The translations under genes and the position numbers were made by a program. The notes beneath the pieces were generated by a model. The model saw only the letters and a list, made by a program, of their open reading frames with translations. It did no database searches and was not told the DNA's origin. From Pseudomonas sp. GL-B-19 (GTDB taxonomy: Bacteria > Pseudomonadota > Gammaproteobacteria > Pseudomonadales > Pseudomonadaceae): a stretch of DNA of 64,000 bases. This document shows, piece by piece, positions 9,656 to 18,652 of the stretch (its first letter is position 1; every line of letters begins with the position of its first letter). The stretch is taken from positions 59,824-123,823 of the forward strand of contig NZ_JAHBDK010000021.1 in assembly GCF_019956415.1 (NCBI RefSeq). Reading direction: 5' to 3'.

Positions 9656-10969
9656 ATGCGCAAGTCCCCGATTGTTCTCGTCATCGTGCTCGCCGGAGGG
9701 CTTGCCGCCTGTGGTGAAACCTCCCGCCTGCAAGTCTCCGACGGCACCGGCCCGTCACCCAAGCTACCCGAACCGAATAAAACCCTGATCCCGACGGTGA
9801 ACGTCGCTCAGGCGGTCGGCTGGCCAGACGGCGTTAAACCCACAGCTGCCGCCGGGACCCAAGTGGCCGCCTTTGCTGAAGGCCTCGATCACCCGCGCTG
9901 GCTCTACGTACTGCCCAACGGTGACGTGCTGGTGGCCGAAACCAGCGCGCCGCCCAAACCCGATGACCGCAAAGGCATTCGTGGCTGGGTCATGGGCAAA
10001 GCCATGGGGCGCGCCGGTGCTGCGGTCCCCAGCCCGAACCGCATCACGCTGCTGCGTGACAAGGACCACGACGGCATCGCCGAAACCCGCACGGTGTTCC
10101 TGGAAAACCTCAATTCACCCTTCGGCATGACGCTGGTCGGCAATGACCTGTACGTGGCCGACACCGACCGCCTGCTACGTTTTCACTATGAAAGCGGTGC
10201 CACGGCGATCAAGTCACCACCGATCAAAGTGGTTGATCTGCCAGGGGGCACGCTGAATCATCACTGGACCAAAAACGTCATCGCCAGCAAAGACGGCAGC
10301 AAGCTATACGTCACGGTGGGCTCCAACAGCAACGTCGGGGAAAATGGCCTGGACCAGGAAGAAGGCCGCGCGGCGATCTGGGAAGTGGACCGCGCCACCG
10401 GCAATCACCGGATATTCGCTTCCGGGATTCGCAACCCCAACGGCTTGGCCTGGGAGCCCCGCAGCGGCGCGCTGTGGACGGCGGTCAACGAGCGGGACGA
10501 GATCGGCAGCGACCTGGTGCCGGACTACATCACCTCGGTCAAGGATGGCGGGTTCTATGGCTGGCCATTCAGCTATTACGGCCAACATGTCGACATTCGC
10601 GTCGAGCCGCAAAATCCGGACCTGGTGGCCAAGGCCATCAAGCCGGACTACGCGGTGGGTCCGCACACTGCATCGCTGGGCCTGACGTTCGCTGAAGGCA
10701 ACACCCTGCCCGCGCAATTCAAGGAAGGGGCTTTCATCGGCCAGCACGGCTCGTGGAACCGTAAACCGCACAGTGGCTACAAAGTGATTTTCGTGGCGTT
10801 TGCGGGCGGCAAACCGAAGGGGCAACCGGTTGATGTGCTAACCGGTTTCCTCAATAACGACGAAGAGGCCAGGGGTCGGCCGGTGGGCGTGGTGATCGAT
10901 CAACAGGGTGGCTTGCTGGTGGCGGATGATGTGGGGAACAAGGTGTGGCGCGTGACCGCAGCCAAATAA
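9656..10969 (+). CDS. Sorbosone dehydrogenase-family (PQQ-type beta-propeller) lipoprotein
   Basis: A 437-residue exported protein. The signal peptide ends in a lipobox LAAC (Cys19), so it is predicted to be lipid-anchored. The rest is a six-bladed glucose/sorbosone dehydrogenase-like propeller: [29 protein letters not shown](K)[25 protein letters not shown] and [19 protein letters not shown] are the repeated blade motifs of L-sorbosone/aldose sugar dehydrogenases. Such enzymes use PQQ to oxidise sugars in the periplasm. The substrate cannot be told from the sequence. It stands alone, with a strong REP palindrome after its stop. Confidence 0.85.
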   Translation: MRKSPIVLVIVLAGGLAACGETSRLQVSDGTGPSPKLPEPNKTLIPTVNVAQAVGWPDGVKPTAAAGTQVAAFAEGLDHPRWLYVLPNGDVLVAETSAPPKPDDRKGIRGWVMGKAMGRAGAAVPSPNRITLLRDKDHDGIAETRTVFLENLNSPFGMTLVGNDLYVADTDRLLRFHYESGATAIKSPPIKVVDLPGGTLNHHWTKNVIASKDGSKLYVTVGSNSNVGENGLDQEEGRAAIWEVDRATGNHRIFASGIRNPNGLAWEPRSGALWTAVNERDEIGSDLVPDYITSVKDGGFYGWPFSYYGQHVDIRVEPQNPDLVAKAIKPDYAVGPHTASLGLTFAEGNTLPAQFKEGAFIGQHGSWNRKPHSGYKVIFVAFAGGKPKGQPVDVLTGFLNNDEEARGRPVGVVIDQQGGLLVADDVGNKVWRVTAAK

Positions 10970-10985
10970 CTGCCCCCCCCCAATC

Positions 10986-11080
10986 CCCTGTAGGAGTGAG
11001 CCTGCTCGCGATAGCGTTGGGACAGTCACATCGATATTGCCTGATCCAACGCTATCGCGAGCAGGCTCACTCCTACAGGG
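10986..11080. repeat. REP doublet forming a perfect 35-bp inverted repeat
   Basis: Arms 10986-11020 and 11046-11080 are exact reverse complements around a 25-bp loop. The core is the GAGCCTGCTCGCGAT REP type. It lies between the convergent sorbosone-dehydrogenase-like gene and the NlpC/P60 gene. Confidence 0.93.
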
Positions 11081-11092
11081 TTCAGCGCTTTA

Positions 11093-11629
11093 TTAGGGAT
11101 TGCGTGCCAGGTGCTGGGGCTGCAGAACGCGTTTGGCGCTCAGGTATGCCCTCTGCCAATAGGCTTTGGACAGACTGTCGAGCTTCACCGTGCCGCCAGT
11201 CGCGGGCGCATGCACGAAGCGGCCTTCGCCGACGTAAATCCCGGCATGGCTGACCTGAGAGCCGCCATTGGTGGCGAAGAAAATCAGGTCACCGGTTTGC
11301 AGGCCTTCCTTGCCCACATTGGCGGCTTGCATGCTGATCATCTCGCGCGTGGTACGCGGCAAGGAAATGCCGGCAACATCACGGTAAACGTAGCCGATCA
11401 ACCCACTGCAATCGAAGCCCGAATCCGGCGTGTTGCCACCCCATCGATACGGCGTCCCCACCAGGCCGAGCGCGCGGAACAGCACGTCTTCTGCTTCAGG
11501 GGAAAAGGACTGCGGGTTACCGAAAATAATCGGCGCGCGAACCACCGGCGCAGGCGGGGTGCGGCTGGCGCAGGCGCTGAGCAGCGCTGCGGAGAAGAAC
11601 AGGAGTGCGAGGCGGGCCGACATCGTCAT
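11093..11629 (-). CDS. NlpC/P60 (C40) cell-wall hydrolase lipoprotein
   Basis: A 178-residue predicted outer-membrane lipoprotein with endopeptidase activity on peptidoglycan stem peptides. The signal peptide ends in the lipobox LSAC. The C40 domain follows, with the catalytic Cys in FDCSGLIGYVYR, the catalytic His in SHAGIYVGEG, and a third polar residue in the FVHAPATGG strand. Start ATG 11627-11629; a second ATG six bases downstream is possible. It is the downstream member of a tandem pair of related genes, separated from its upstream neighbour by a terminator hairpin, so it may have its own promoter. Family is certain; the exact cleavage specificity is not. Confidence 0.9.
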   Translation of the reverse strand: MTMSARLALLFFSAALLSACASRTPPAPVVRAPIIFGNPQSFSPEAEDVLFRALGLVGTPYRWGGNTPDSGFDCSGLIGYVYRDVAGISLPRTTREMISMQAANVGKEGLQTGDLIFFATNGGSQVSHAGIYVGEGRFVHAPATGGTVKLDSLSKAYWQRAYLSAKRVLQPQHLARNP

Positions 11630-11682
11630 AAGCAGAACATCCTGATCTGGCTGCGGCTTTTTCTGCCGGGAGTGCAGAAAAG

Positions 11683-11713
11683 AAAACCGCCTGCGCGGGG
11701 CGCAGGCGGTTTG
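11683..11713 (-). terminator. Terminator between the two NlpC/P60 genes
   Basis: AAACCGCCTGCG pairs with CGCAGGCGGTTT, followed on the minus strand by TTTTCTTTT. It ends transcription of the upstream lipoprotein gene. Confidence 0.85.
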
Positions 11714-11794
11714 CCATCATTGATAGATCAGAATTCTAGCGGCTACACGGCAAACTTCAAGTAAGACTTTAACTTCGCCTTACTATTTGTACGT

Positions 11795-12436
11795 TTACTT
11801 GCGAGCGGTGACCACGGTCGGGGCCATCGCGAGGGCGCGCTTGGCTTCGATGAAGGTCTTGTTCCAGTAGCTGTCACCCAGGCTATCGACCCGAACACCA
11901 CCGCTTTTGCGGCTGCTGGAGTGGATGAACTGGTTATCACCCAGGTAGATCCCGGCGTGACTGACGCGGCCGCGACGACCGTTGGTGGCGAAGAACAGCA
12001 GGTCGCCTGGCTTCAGTGCGCTGCGAGCTACCAGTGGCGCGTCCACGTTGATCATTTCGCGAGTGGAGCGTGGCAGGTTCATGCCCGCTTCTTCGCGGAA
12101 CAGATAACCGATGAAGCCGCTGCAATCGAAACCGGCTTCAGAGGTACCGCCGAAACGGTAACGGGTACCGATCAGGGACATGCCACGTTCGAGAATGCTG
12201 TCGGCCAGACCCGGAAGCTGGTACGACTTGCCGTCGGCAAAGCTGGCCAGTTCTTTATTGGTGGCCGCCTCTTCCTGGTAAAGAGAATCCTGGAAAAGAA
12301 CGGAAGAAGACTGTGCCGTAACTGAATTTTTAGCCTGCTGTTGTTGCTCTTGCTGGGACACTGGAGAGTGAGCAGCGCAACCGAACAACAGGGTGACGAG
12401 TGCGAGAGGCACGAGGGGTGCGAAGCGCTTTAGCAT
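11795..12436 (-). CDS. NlpC/P60 (C40) cell-wall hydrolase lipoprotein, second copy
   Basis: A 213-residue paralogue of the downstream C40 gene. ATG 12434-12436 gives a clean lipoprotein signal (MLKRFAPLVPLALVTLLFGC); the frame extends upstream but without a signal sequence. After the lipobox LFGC comes a Gln-rich linker (about residues 27-50), then the C40 domain with FDCSGFIGYLFR (nucleophile Cys) and SHAGIYLGDNQF (His). It is longer than its neighbour because of the linker. Likely a peptidoglycan endopeptidase like MepS/Spr; this is inferred from family only. Confidence 0.9.
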   Translation of the reverse strand: MLKRFAPLVPLALVTLLFGCAAHSPVSQQEQQQQAKNSVTAQSSSVLFQDSLYQEEAATNKELASFADGKSYQLPGLADSILERGMSLIGTRYRFGGTSEAGFDCSGFIGYLFREEAGMNLPRSTREMINVDAPLVARSALKPGDLLFFATNGRRGRVSHAGIYLGDNQFIHSSSRKSGGVRVDSLGDSYWNKTFIEAKRALAMAPTVVTARK

Positions 12437-12628
12437 GGGCACGACCGTGGCTGATAGTTCTAAAGAAGCCGAGACTATGCCCGCTATCATCCTCATTTGC
12501 AAATTCAATCGAACTTTATGTGACTTATCGGTTTCTCGCTAACATCTAAGCGCTTAAGCCCATTTTAGACACTCGCGCAGCCTGCAGCCCTGTAGGAAAG
12601 TGCATTTCCTGGCGCCTGAAATATGCCA

Positions 12629-12656
12629 AAACCCCTACCAGGCTTAGGTTTTACCA
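12629..12656 (-). terminator. Possible weak terminator downstream of hda
   Basis: On the minus strand AAAACC and GGTTTT can pair across a 13-nt loop after a short array of GGTAACAAAGCC-like direct repeats that begins at the hda stop. The hairpin is weak and the call is tentative. Confidence 0.35.
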
Positions 12657-12677
12657 GGCTTTGTTACCCGGCTTTTG

Positions 12678-13382
12678 TTACCAGCCCAGGGTTTCTTTCA
12701 GGAAGGGGATTGTCAGCTTGCGCTGAGCTTGAAGAGAGGCCTGATCGAGACGCTCAAGCAACTCGAACAGCGCACTCATGCTGCGAGTACCGCGGGTCAA
12801 AATAAAATGTCCGACTTCATCGGTCAGGTGCAAACCGCGACGCGATGCACGCAATTGCAAAGCGCGCAATTTGTCTTCATCGGAAAGCGGGCGCATCTGA
12901 AAGATCAGGGCCAGGGTCAAACGCGACTTCAAGTCCGCCAGCTTCACCGGCAATTCACGCGGCGAGGTCGACGCGGCGATGAGCAGGCGACGACCGCTGT
13001 CGCGCAGACGATTGAACAGATGGAACAGCGCCTCTTCCCAATCCGCGCGACCGGCAACCGCCTGCAAATCATCCAGGCAGACCAGTTCGTATTGTTCGAG
13101 GTTATCGAGAATGGAGATGCCACGATCAAGCAGCTCGGCCAATGGCAAGTACACCGCCGGCTCGCCCAACTGCTCGAAGCGCAGGCAGGCCGCCTGCAAC
13201 AAGTGCGTACGCCCTACCCCGTCCTTGCCCCAGAGATAAATCAGGCTTTCGGTCCACCCGGCGTCGGCTTCGCATAGCCGCTCGACATAGCCGAGTGCTG
13301 CGGCATTGGCGCCTGGGTAGTAATTGATAAAGGTAGCGTCATCACGCAGACGCACACCTAGGGGCAGCTGAATCGGTTTCAT
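12678..13382 (-). CDS. hda: DnaA regulatory inactivator Hda
   Basis: Promotes hydrolysis of DnaA-bound ATP after replication initiation (RIDA), together with the DNA-loaded sliding clamp. The 234-residue protein is a DnaA-like AAA+ domain without the DnaA DNA-binding domain. The N-terminal QLPLG (residues 5-9) matches the clamp-binding motif seen in Hda. The Walker A segment GKDGVGRTH (52-60) has Arg in place of the usual Lys, as Hda proteins do. LVCLDDLQAV is Walker B, and ASRRGLHL and TRGTRSMSALFELLERLD complete the fold. It lies downstream of the PerM-like gene on the same strand. Confidence 0.93.
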   Translation of the reverse strand: MKPIQLPLGVRLRDDATFINYYPGANAAALGYVERLCEADAGWTESLIYLWGKDGVGRTHLLQAACLRFEQLGEPAVYLPLAELLDRGISILDNLEQYELVCLDDLQAVAGRADWEEALFHLFNRLRDSGRRLLIAASTSPRELPVKLADLKSRLTLALIFQMRPLSDEDKLRALQLRASRRGLHLTDEVGHFILTRGTRSMSALFELLERLDQASLQAQRKLTIPFLKETLGW

Positions 13383-13562
13383 GCTGACTGAACAGTTCCA
13401 AGGGAACCGTTAGTGACCTCTGTGTAAAGTTTGCGAAGTTTATACCCGTGACGCTGGTCGCACAATGCGACAGACCACAAGCAAAATCAAAGGTTTGCGT
13501 TAACGCACTGGTTTGGTGACAGTTTTGTTGGCGGTGCATGTGACAGCCACACAGGGGATGCA

Positions 13563-13591
13563 GGCCAACCCGACAATGACTCGGGTTGGCC
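13563..13591. repeat. Strong hairpin between the PerM-like gene and hda
   Basis: GGCCAACCCGA pairs with TCGGGTTGGCC. There is no U-run on either strand, so it may slow or process the transcript rather than terminate it. Confidence 0.5.
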
Positions 13592-13624
13592 GCGACGCCC
13601 CTTCAACGAACCTTACCGCTATGG

Positions 13625-14686
13625 CTAATCCGCACCGCTGTACATATCAGAATCTTTATATAAATCATTCACATGGCGCACCAGCACCATGATTACCGCC
13701 GCCACCGGCAACGCCAGCAACACACCCGTGAAACCGAACAGCTCGCCGCCCGCCAGAACGGCAAAAATCACCGCCACCGGGTGCAGACCGATCCGGTCCC
13801 CTACCAACATTGGCGTGAGCACCATGCCTTCCAGCGCCTGACCGACCATGAACACCGCGACGATGCCCAACATTGGGTAAAGGTCGCCACCGAACTGGAA
13901 CAGTCCGGCAATCAGTGCCGCGCCAATCCCGATGACAAAGCCCATGTATGGCACGATCGCGGCCAGACCGGCGATCACACCGATCAACAACCCCAACTCC
14001 AATCCCACCAGCATCAAGCCCGCAGAGTAGATCACCCCCAGCGCCACCATCACCAGCAATTGCCCGCGCACGAATGCACCCAGCACTTCGTGGCATTCGC
14101 CAGCCAACAAGACAGCGCGCTCTTCGCGATCTCGGGGCAACAGGTTTCGCAGCTTCACCATCATCAGGTCCCAGTCCCGCAGCAGGTAAAAACTCACCAC
14201 CGGGATCAACACCAGATTGGCCAACCAGCCAATCAACACGAGACCGGACGCGGTGGCCTGACTCAGCACCACACCGACGATGTCACTGGTCTGCGTCATG
14301 TGTTCGCTGATCGCAGCCTTGAGCCTGTCAAATTTCCAGAAGCCTTCCGACAACCCGAACTTCGATTGCGCCCACGGCAGTGCGGTGTGCTGCAGCCAGT
14401 CGAGCATTTGCGGTGCCAACTCATACAAACGAAACAGTTGCTTGGCCAGCAGCGGTACCAAGACCAATAGCAGCGTGGTGAAAATCAGGGTGAACAGTGC
14501 GAATACCGCCACCACACCCCACGTCCTTGAAAGCCCGACCTTCTCCAGTCGATCCACCAGCGGATCGAACAGATAGGCCAGCAGCAACGCCACCAGAAAA
14601 GGGGTCAGGATCGGATGCAACAGCCAGACAAACGCGCAGAGCAGAACCACTCCACCCAACCAGAACCAACGGCGCGTATCGGCCAT
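13625..14686 (-). CDS. AI-2E/PerM-family membrane protein
   Basis: A 353-residue polytopic membrane protein. Hydrophobic segments cluster at the N-terminus (WFWLGGVVLLCAFVWLLHP, then LTPFLVALLLAYLFDPLVD), in the middle (VGVVLSQATASGLVLIGWL) and as a run of helices in the C-terminal half containing the AI-2E-family block VIAGLAAIVPYMGFVIG. ATG 14684-14686 is preceded by GGAG at good spacing. Members are annotated as permeases or AI-2 exporters, but some act as ion antiporters, so the substrate is unknown. The partnership with hda downstream is a conserved-looking neighbourhood, with no clear functional link. Confidence 0.88.
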   Translation of the reverse strand: MADTRRWFWLGGVVLLCAFVWLLHPILTPFLVALLLAYLFDPLVDRLEKVGLSRTWGVVAVFALFTLIFTTLLLVLVPLLAKQLFRLYELAPQMLDWLQHTALPWAQSKFGLSEGFWKFDRLKAAISEHMTQTSDIVGVVLSQATASGLVLIGWLANLVLIPVVSFYLLRDWDLMMVKLRNLLPRDREERAVLLAGECHEVLGAFVRGQLLVMVALGVIYSAGLMLVGLELGLLIGVIAGLAAIVPYMGFVIGIGAALIAGLFQFGGDLYPMLGIVAVFMVGQALEGMVLTPMLVGDRIGLHPVAVIFAVLAGGELFGFTGVLLALPVAAVIMVLVRHVNDLYKDSDMYSGAD

Positions 14687-14724
14687 GTACCACTCCATAT
14701 GCATCTATATAAAGAAAGAAAACC

Positions 14725-15786
14725 TTACCAGCGGAAGCGCAATTGCGGCGTCGGTGCCGGGGCTGGCGCTACAGCAGGCGCCGAACCCTGCACCACAGGC
14801 TGAACTGGCGCTACGGGCGTGACAGCTTCACCGGCCGGTACTTCCTGCAACTTCGCCAGCGACAACTGCGAGCGCAGCTGCTCAGCGCTGCCATTGACCC
14901 GATAAAGAATGCGATCACCGCTAACACTTTGCAGACGCGCGCCAAACGGATCGAGCAATCGCCCCAGCGTCGCGTAACGCTCCAGGTTCATGCCCTGCAC
15001 TTCCAGCAATTGTTCGCCCGAAGCACCTGGCCTGACGACAAACCGTGGCGCCATTCGCTCGCTGACCGCCAGCATCACCGCATCGGCCACCGCGGCCTGA
15101 TCCGCGCCTTCCACGCTGCCCGCTTCCTTCTTGTCGCCCATCCACAAATTCCATTTAGCTTGCCATTGACCGCCCTCTTCCCGGGCATGCACCGCCAGCA
15201 AAGCGTCAGCGTTGTAACGTTCCGATGCTTTATGCAGAGGCGCCTCATCCGTGCCTTCAAGCGTCGGCGCTGTCGCCACCAACTGCTCACTCAAATCCGC
15301 CAGCGGCAAGCGCAATGGCAAACCGCGGTGCTGTGCCGCTCGACGCAGAGGTGCGGCACTGGCCTGGCCATCGCCCACCAGGCTCGAACCTTCGGTGGAG
15401 TCGTTCAACCACCAGCCGAGAATCGACGGCCGATTCGCGCCCCACAACGACAGACCCGCACGACGCAACGCCTGCTCGGTGGAGGCCGGGTCGAAGTCGA
15501 CCTTCAGCACTTCCGGCGGCCCCGCGTCAAAACCGTATTGACTGATGATTTGTTGCGGATCCTTGCGCAGGGCTGCCAACCCCGGACTTTGCGCCGCCTT
15601 GGGATCGCCGGTCAGTCGTAACACCAGCGTGTCCAGCGCGCGCTGGGTCGCTTGATCACGCTCCTCGGGCGCCTGACTGGTGACAGGCTCGCGCACCTGA
15701 TAGAGACCTTTCACGGTTTCGGCATGGCTGGCGAGGCTGAAAAGGGAAAAACAGCTCAAACACAAAAGCTTGGAAAGAAAACGCAT
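14725..15786 (-). CDS. DUF2066 domain-containing exported protein
   Basis: A 353-residue protein with a clear Sec signal peptide (MRFLSKLLCLSCFSLFSLASHA, cut after AHA-type sequence near residue 22). DUF2066 signatures include TQRALDTLVLRLTGDP near the N-terminus and GLSLWGANRPSILGWWLND in the middle. The C-terminus is a Pro/Ala/Val-rich tail. It is periplasmic or envelope-associated, function unknown. It lies just upstream of the PerM-like gene (38 bp gap) and divergent from purM, an arrangement that puts it in the same transcript as the membrane protein and perhaps hda. Confidence 0.85.
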   Translation of the reverse strand: MRFLSKLLCLSCFSLFSLASHAETVKGLYQVREPVTSQAPEERDQATQRALDTLVLRLTGDPKAAQSPGLAALRKDPQQIISQYGFDAGPPEVLKVDFDPASTEQALRRAGLSLWGANRPSILGWWLNDSTEGSSLVGDGQASAAPLRRAAQHRGLPLRLPLADLSEQLVATAPTLEGTDEAPLHKASERYNADALLAVHAREEGGQWQAKWNLWMGDKKEAGSVEGADQAAVADAVMLAVSERMAPRFVVRPGASGEQLLEVQGMNLERYATLGRLLDPFGARLQSVSGDRILYRVNGSAEQLRSQLSLAKLQEVPAGEAVTPVAPVQPVVQGSAPAVAPAPAPTPQLRFRW

Positions 15787-16157
15787 GGAAGATTCCTGAC
15801 GACAAGAGCGGCTGGAACTGACCGCATGAAGACATTGAGCAAGGCTGTGACCATCGCCTCGCGCAAAACATTCACCCGACCCCGATAAGTTTTTGACGCT
15901 GCCATAACGATAGACGGTTAATCGCGATACCTTATACAGCCGCTAATACGGTCAATATCAATTTTTTTAATGGGATATGCCCCTGCCGTCGGCGTGAGGA
16001 TGGCCGCTGCCCCTCAAGCCTGATAAAATCGCGCGCCTTCGCAGACCGGCAACAGCCGGGTAGTCCGAATTTCGTGTGAGGCAATCGCCCCCCGTCGAAT
16101 TCGGTGTCCCCGCTGGACTCGGTCGTTACCCCTGAATCCCCCCTAAAGGCCTGGATC
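15787..16157. other. Divergent promoter region between the DUF2066 gene and purM
   Basis: A 371-bp non-coding stretch. An AT-rich segment (about 15890-15970) probably holds promoters. TGATAAAAT at 16021-16029, followed by a GC-rich stretch, resembles an extended -10 box for purM, but no convincing -35 box is seen. No RNA gene, repeat or operator was recognised. Confidence 0.4.
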
Positions 16158-17216
16158 ATGAGCAAGCAACCCTCCCTGAGCTACAAGGACGCCGGTGTAG
16201 ACATCGACGCCGGTGAAGCATTGGTCGAACGCATCAAGAGCGTCGCCAAGCGCACTGCGCGCCCGGAAGTCATGGGCGGCCTGGGCGGTTTCGGCGCCCT
16301 CTGCGAAATCCCGGCTGGCTACAAGCAGCCCGTACTGGTTTCCGGCACCGACGGTGTGGGCACCAAGCTGCGCCTGGCACTGAACCTGAACAAGCACGAC
16401 AGCATCGGCATCGATCTGGTGGCCATGTGCGTGAACGACCTGGTGGTCTGCGGCGCTGAACCGCTGTTCTTCCTCGACTACTACGCTACCGGCAAACTCA
16501 ACGTCGAAACCGCGACCCAGGTCGTGACCGGCATCGGCGCAGGCTGCGAACTGTCCGGCTGCTCCCTGGTCGGCGGCGAAACCGCTGAAATGCCTGGCAT
16601 GTACGAAGGCGAAGACTACGACCTGGCCGGCTTCTGCGTCGGCGTCGTGGAAAAATCCGAAATCATCGACGGTTCGAAAGTCGCTGCCGGCGACGCCTTG
16701 CTCGCCCTGCCGTCTTCCGGCCCGCACTCCAATGGCTACTCGCTGATCCGCAAGATCATCGAAGTGTCGGGTGCCGATATCGAAAACATCCAGCTCGACG
16801 GCAAACCGCTGACCGACCTGCTGATGGCCCCGACCCGTATCTACGTGAAGCCGCTGCTCAAGCTGATCAAGGAAACCGGCGCTGTCAAAGCCATGGCCCA
16901 CATCACCGGTGGCGGCCTGCTGGACAACATTCCGCGCGTTCTGCCAAAAGGCGCACAAGCGGTGGTTGACGTGGCGAGCTGGACCCGCCCTGCCGTGTTC
17001 GACTGGCTGCAAGAGAAAGGCAACGTCGACGAAAACGAAATGCACCGCGTGCTGAACTGCGGCGTGGGCATGGTCATCTGCGTGGCTCAAGAGCACGTTG
17101 AAACCGCATTGAACGTACTGCGTGAAGCTGGCGAGCAGCCATGGGTCATCGGCCAGATCGCCACCGCTGCCGAAGGCGCGGCCCAGGTCGAACTGAAGAA
17201 CCTTAAGGCGCACTAA
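16158..17216 (+). CDS. purM: Phosphoribosylformylglycinamidine cyclo-ligase (AIR synthetase)
   Basis: Fifth step of purine synthesis: ATP-dependent closure of the imidazole ring to give AIR. The 352-residue protein has the PurM nucleotide-binding features [10 protein letters not shown], the [23 protein letters not shown] block, and [13 protein letters not shown], and the C-terminal [18 protein letters not shown] 16158 is chosen for the family N-terminus [16 protein letters not shown]. Its TAA overlaps the purN ATG by one base (TAATG), so purM and purN are translationally coupled. This is the usual gammaproteobacterial purMN arrangement. Confidence 0.97.
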   Translation: MSKQPSLSYKDAGVDIDAGEALVERIKSVAKRTARPEVMGGLGGFGALCEIPAGYKQPVLVSGTDGVGTKLRLALNLNKHDSIGIDLVAMCVNDLVVCGAEPLFFLDYYATGKLNVETATQVVTGIGAGCELSGCSLVGGETAEMPGMYEGEDYDLAGFCVGVVEKSEIIDGSKVAAGDALLALPSSGPHSNGYSLIRKIIEVSGADIENIQLDGKPLTDLLMAPTRIYVKPLLKLIKETGAVKAMAHITGGGLLDNIPRVLPKGAQAVVDVASWTRPAVFDWLQEKGNVDENEMHRVLNCGVGMVICVAQEHVETALNVLREAGEQPWVIGQIATAAEGAAQVELKNLKAH

Positions 17217-17866
17217 TGTCCGCCACCTGTGATGTCGTGGTGCTGCTTTCCGGCACTGGCAGTAACTTGCAGGCCTTGATCGACAGCACGCGGACCGGCG
17301 ACAGCCCGGTCCGCATCGCTGCGGTGATTTCCAACCGCGCCGATGCTTATGGCCTGCAACGCGCCAAGGACGCGGGTATCGACACCCGCACCCTGGATCA
17401 CAAGGCTTTCGAAGGCCGCGAGGCCTTCGATGCCGCACTGATCGAATTGATCGACGCGTTCAATCCCAAACTCGTGGTACTGGCCGGTTTCATGCGCATT
17501 CTCAGCGCTGATTTCGTGCGCCATTACGCGGGTCGCCTGCTCAATATCCATCCGTCGCTGCTACCCAAATACAAAGGGTTACACACTCATCAGCGCGCGC
17601 TGGAGGCCGGCGACACCGAGCACGGCTGCTCCGTCCACTTCGTCACCGAGGAACTCGATGGCGGACCACTGGTCGTACAAGCAGTAATACCGGTAGAGTT
17701 GCAGGATTCGCCGCAGAGTCTGGCGCAGCGAGTCCATGCTCAGGAACACCTGATCTACCCGTTGGCTGTACGCTGGTTTGCCGAAGGTCGCTTATCACTT
17801 GGCGAACAAGGTGCTTTACTGGATGGGAAGCTACTCGCGGCCAGCGGCCACTTGATTCGAACCTAG
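17216..17866 (+). CDS. purN: Phosphoribosylglycinamide formyltransferase 1
   Basis: Transfers a formyl group from 10-formyltetrahydrofolate to GAR, the third step of purine synthesis. The 216-residue length is typical. Motifs are LLSGTGSNLQALID at the N-terminus (phosphate loop), the catalytic block NIHPSLLPKYKGLHTHQRAL with the active-site Asn/His, and VHFVTEELDGGPLV with the catalytic Asp. It is coupled to purM and followed 8 bp later by the DUF3108 gene, suggesting a three-gene transcript that ends at the terminator near 18640. Confidence 0.97.
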   Translation: MSATCDVVVLLSGTGSNLQALIDSTRTGDSPVRIAAVISNRADAYGLQRAKDAGIDTRTLDHKAFEGREAFDAALIELIDAFNPKLVVLAGFMRILSADFVRHYAGRLLNIHPSLLPKYKGLHTHQRALEAGDTEHGCSVHFVTEELDGGPLVVQAVIPVELQDSPQSLAQRVHAQEHLIYPLAVRWFAEGRLSLGEQGALLDGKLLAASGHLIRT

Positions 17867-17874
17867 GAGATATT

Positions 17875-18588
17875 ATGCGTCGTGCCCTGCTCTTCGCTTG
17901 CGCTCTGCTTGCCTTGCCCCTGACACAGGCTTCGGAACTTCAACCTTTCTCCGCCAGCTATACCGCCGACTGGAAGCAGCTTCCCATGAGTGGCACGGCT
18001 GAACGCAGCCTGACCAAGGAAGCCAACGGCGTCTGGAAGCTCAGCTTCAAGGCGTCGATGATGATTGCCAGCCTGACTGAAGAAAGTACTCTGACCCTGG
18101 ACAAGGACACCCTATTGCCTCAGTCCTACCGCTTTGAGCGTGGCGGCCTGGGTAAAGCCAAAAAGGTTGATCTGGATTTCGACTGGACCACCAAAATGGT
18201 CACCGGCACCGATCGTGGCGACCCGGTCAAGGTTCCACTGAACCGTGGAATGCTCGATAAGTCCACGTATCAGCTGGCCCTGCAGGAAGATGTCGCCGCC
18301 GGCAAAAAGAGCATGAACTATCAGGTCATCGATGGTGGCGAAGTCGATACCTATGACTTCCGCGTACTGGGTTCGGAAAAAGTCGACACCAAGGCCGGCC
18401 AGATCGATGCGATTAAAGTCGAGCGCGTGCGCGACCCGACACAAAACAAGCGCATTACCGTCCTGTGGTTTGCCAAGGACTGGGATTACCTGCTGGTCCG
18501 TCTGCAACAAGTTGAAACCGACGGCAAGGAGTACAACATCATGCTCCTCGACGGCACGGTCAACGGTAAAGCGGTCAAAGGCAGCTAA
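17875..18588 (+). CDS. DUF3108 domain-containing exported protein
   Basis: A 237-residue predicted periplasmic protein. The signal peptide MRRALLFACALLALPLTQAS is cut around residue 19-20. The rest is DUF3108: FSASYTADWKQLPMSGTAERSL near the start, YRFERGGLGKAKKVDLDFDW, and DPTQNKRITVLWFAKDWDYLLVRLQQVE near the end. The predicted fold is mainly beta. Function is unknown. It follows purN after 8 bp with AGGAGA upstream of the ATG, an arrangement I recall as common in Pseudomonas, but with no obvious metabolic link. Confidence 0.85.
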   Translation: MRRALLFACALLALPLTQASELQPFSASYTADWKQLPMSGTAERSLTKEANGVWKLSFKASMMIASLTEESTLTLDKDTLLPQSYRFERGGLGKAKKVDLDFDWTTKMVTGTDRGDPVKVPLNRGMLDKSTYQLALQEDVAAGKKSMNYQVIDGGEVDTYDFRVLGSEKVDTKAGQIDAIKVERVRDPTQNKRITVLWFAKDWDYLLVRLQQVETDGKEYNIMLLDGTVNGKAVKGS

Positions 18589-18605
18589 ACCGGGCTCGAC
18601 ACGAA

Positions 18606-18640
18606 AATCCGGAATCCGATAAGGGTTCCGGATTTTTTTT
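18606..18640. terminator. Bidirectional terminator between the DUF3108 gene and the transsulfuration pair
   Basis: AATCCGGAA pairs with TTCCGGATT, followed by a run of eight T on the plus strand and four on the minus strand. It serves both convergent transcripts. Confidence 0.9.
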
Positions 18641-18652
18641 GCCTGCTGGAAC

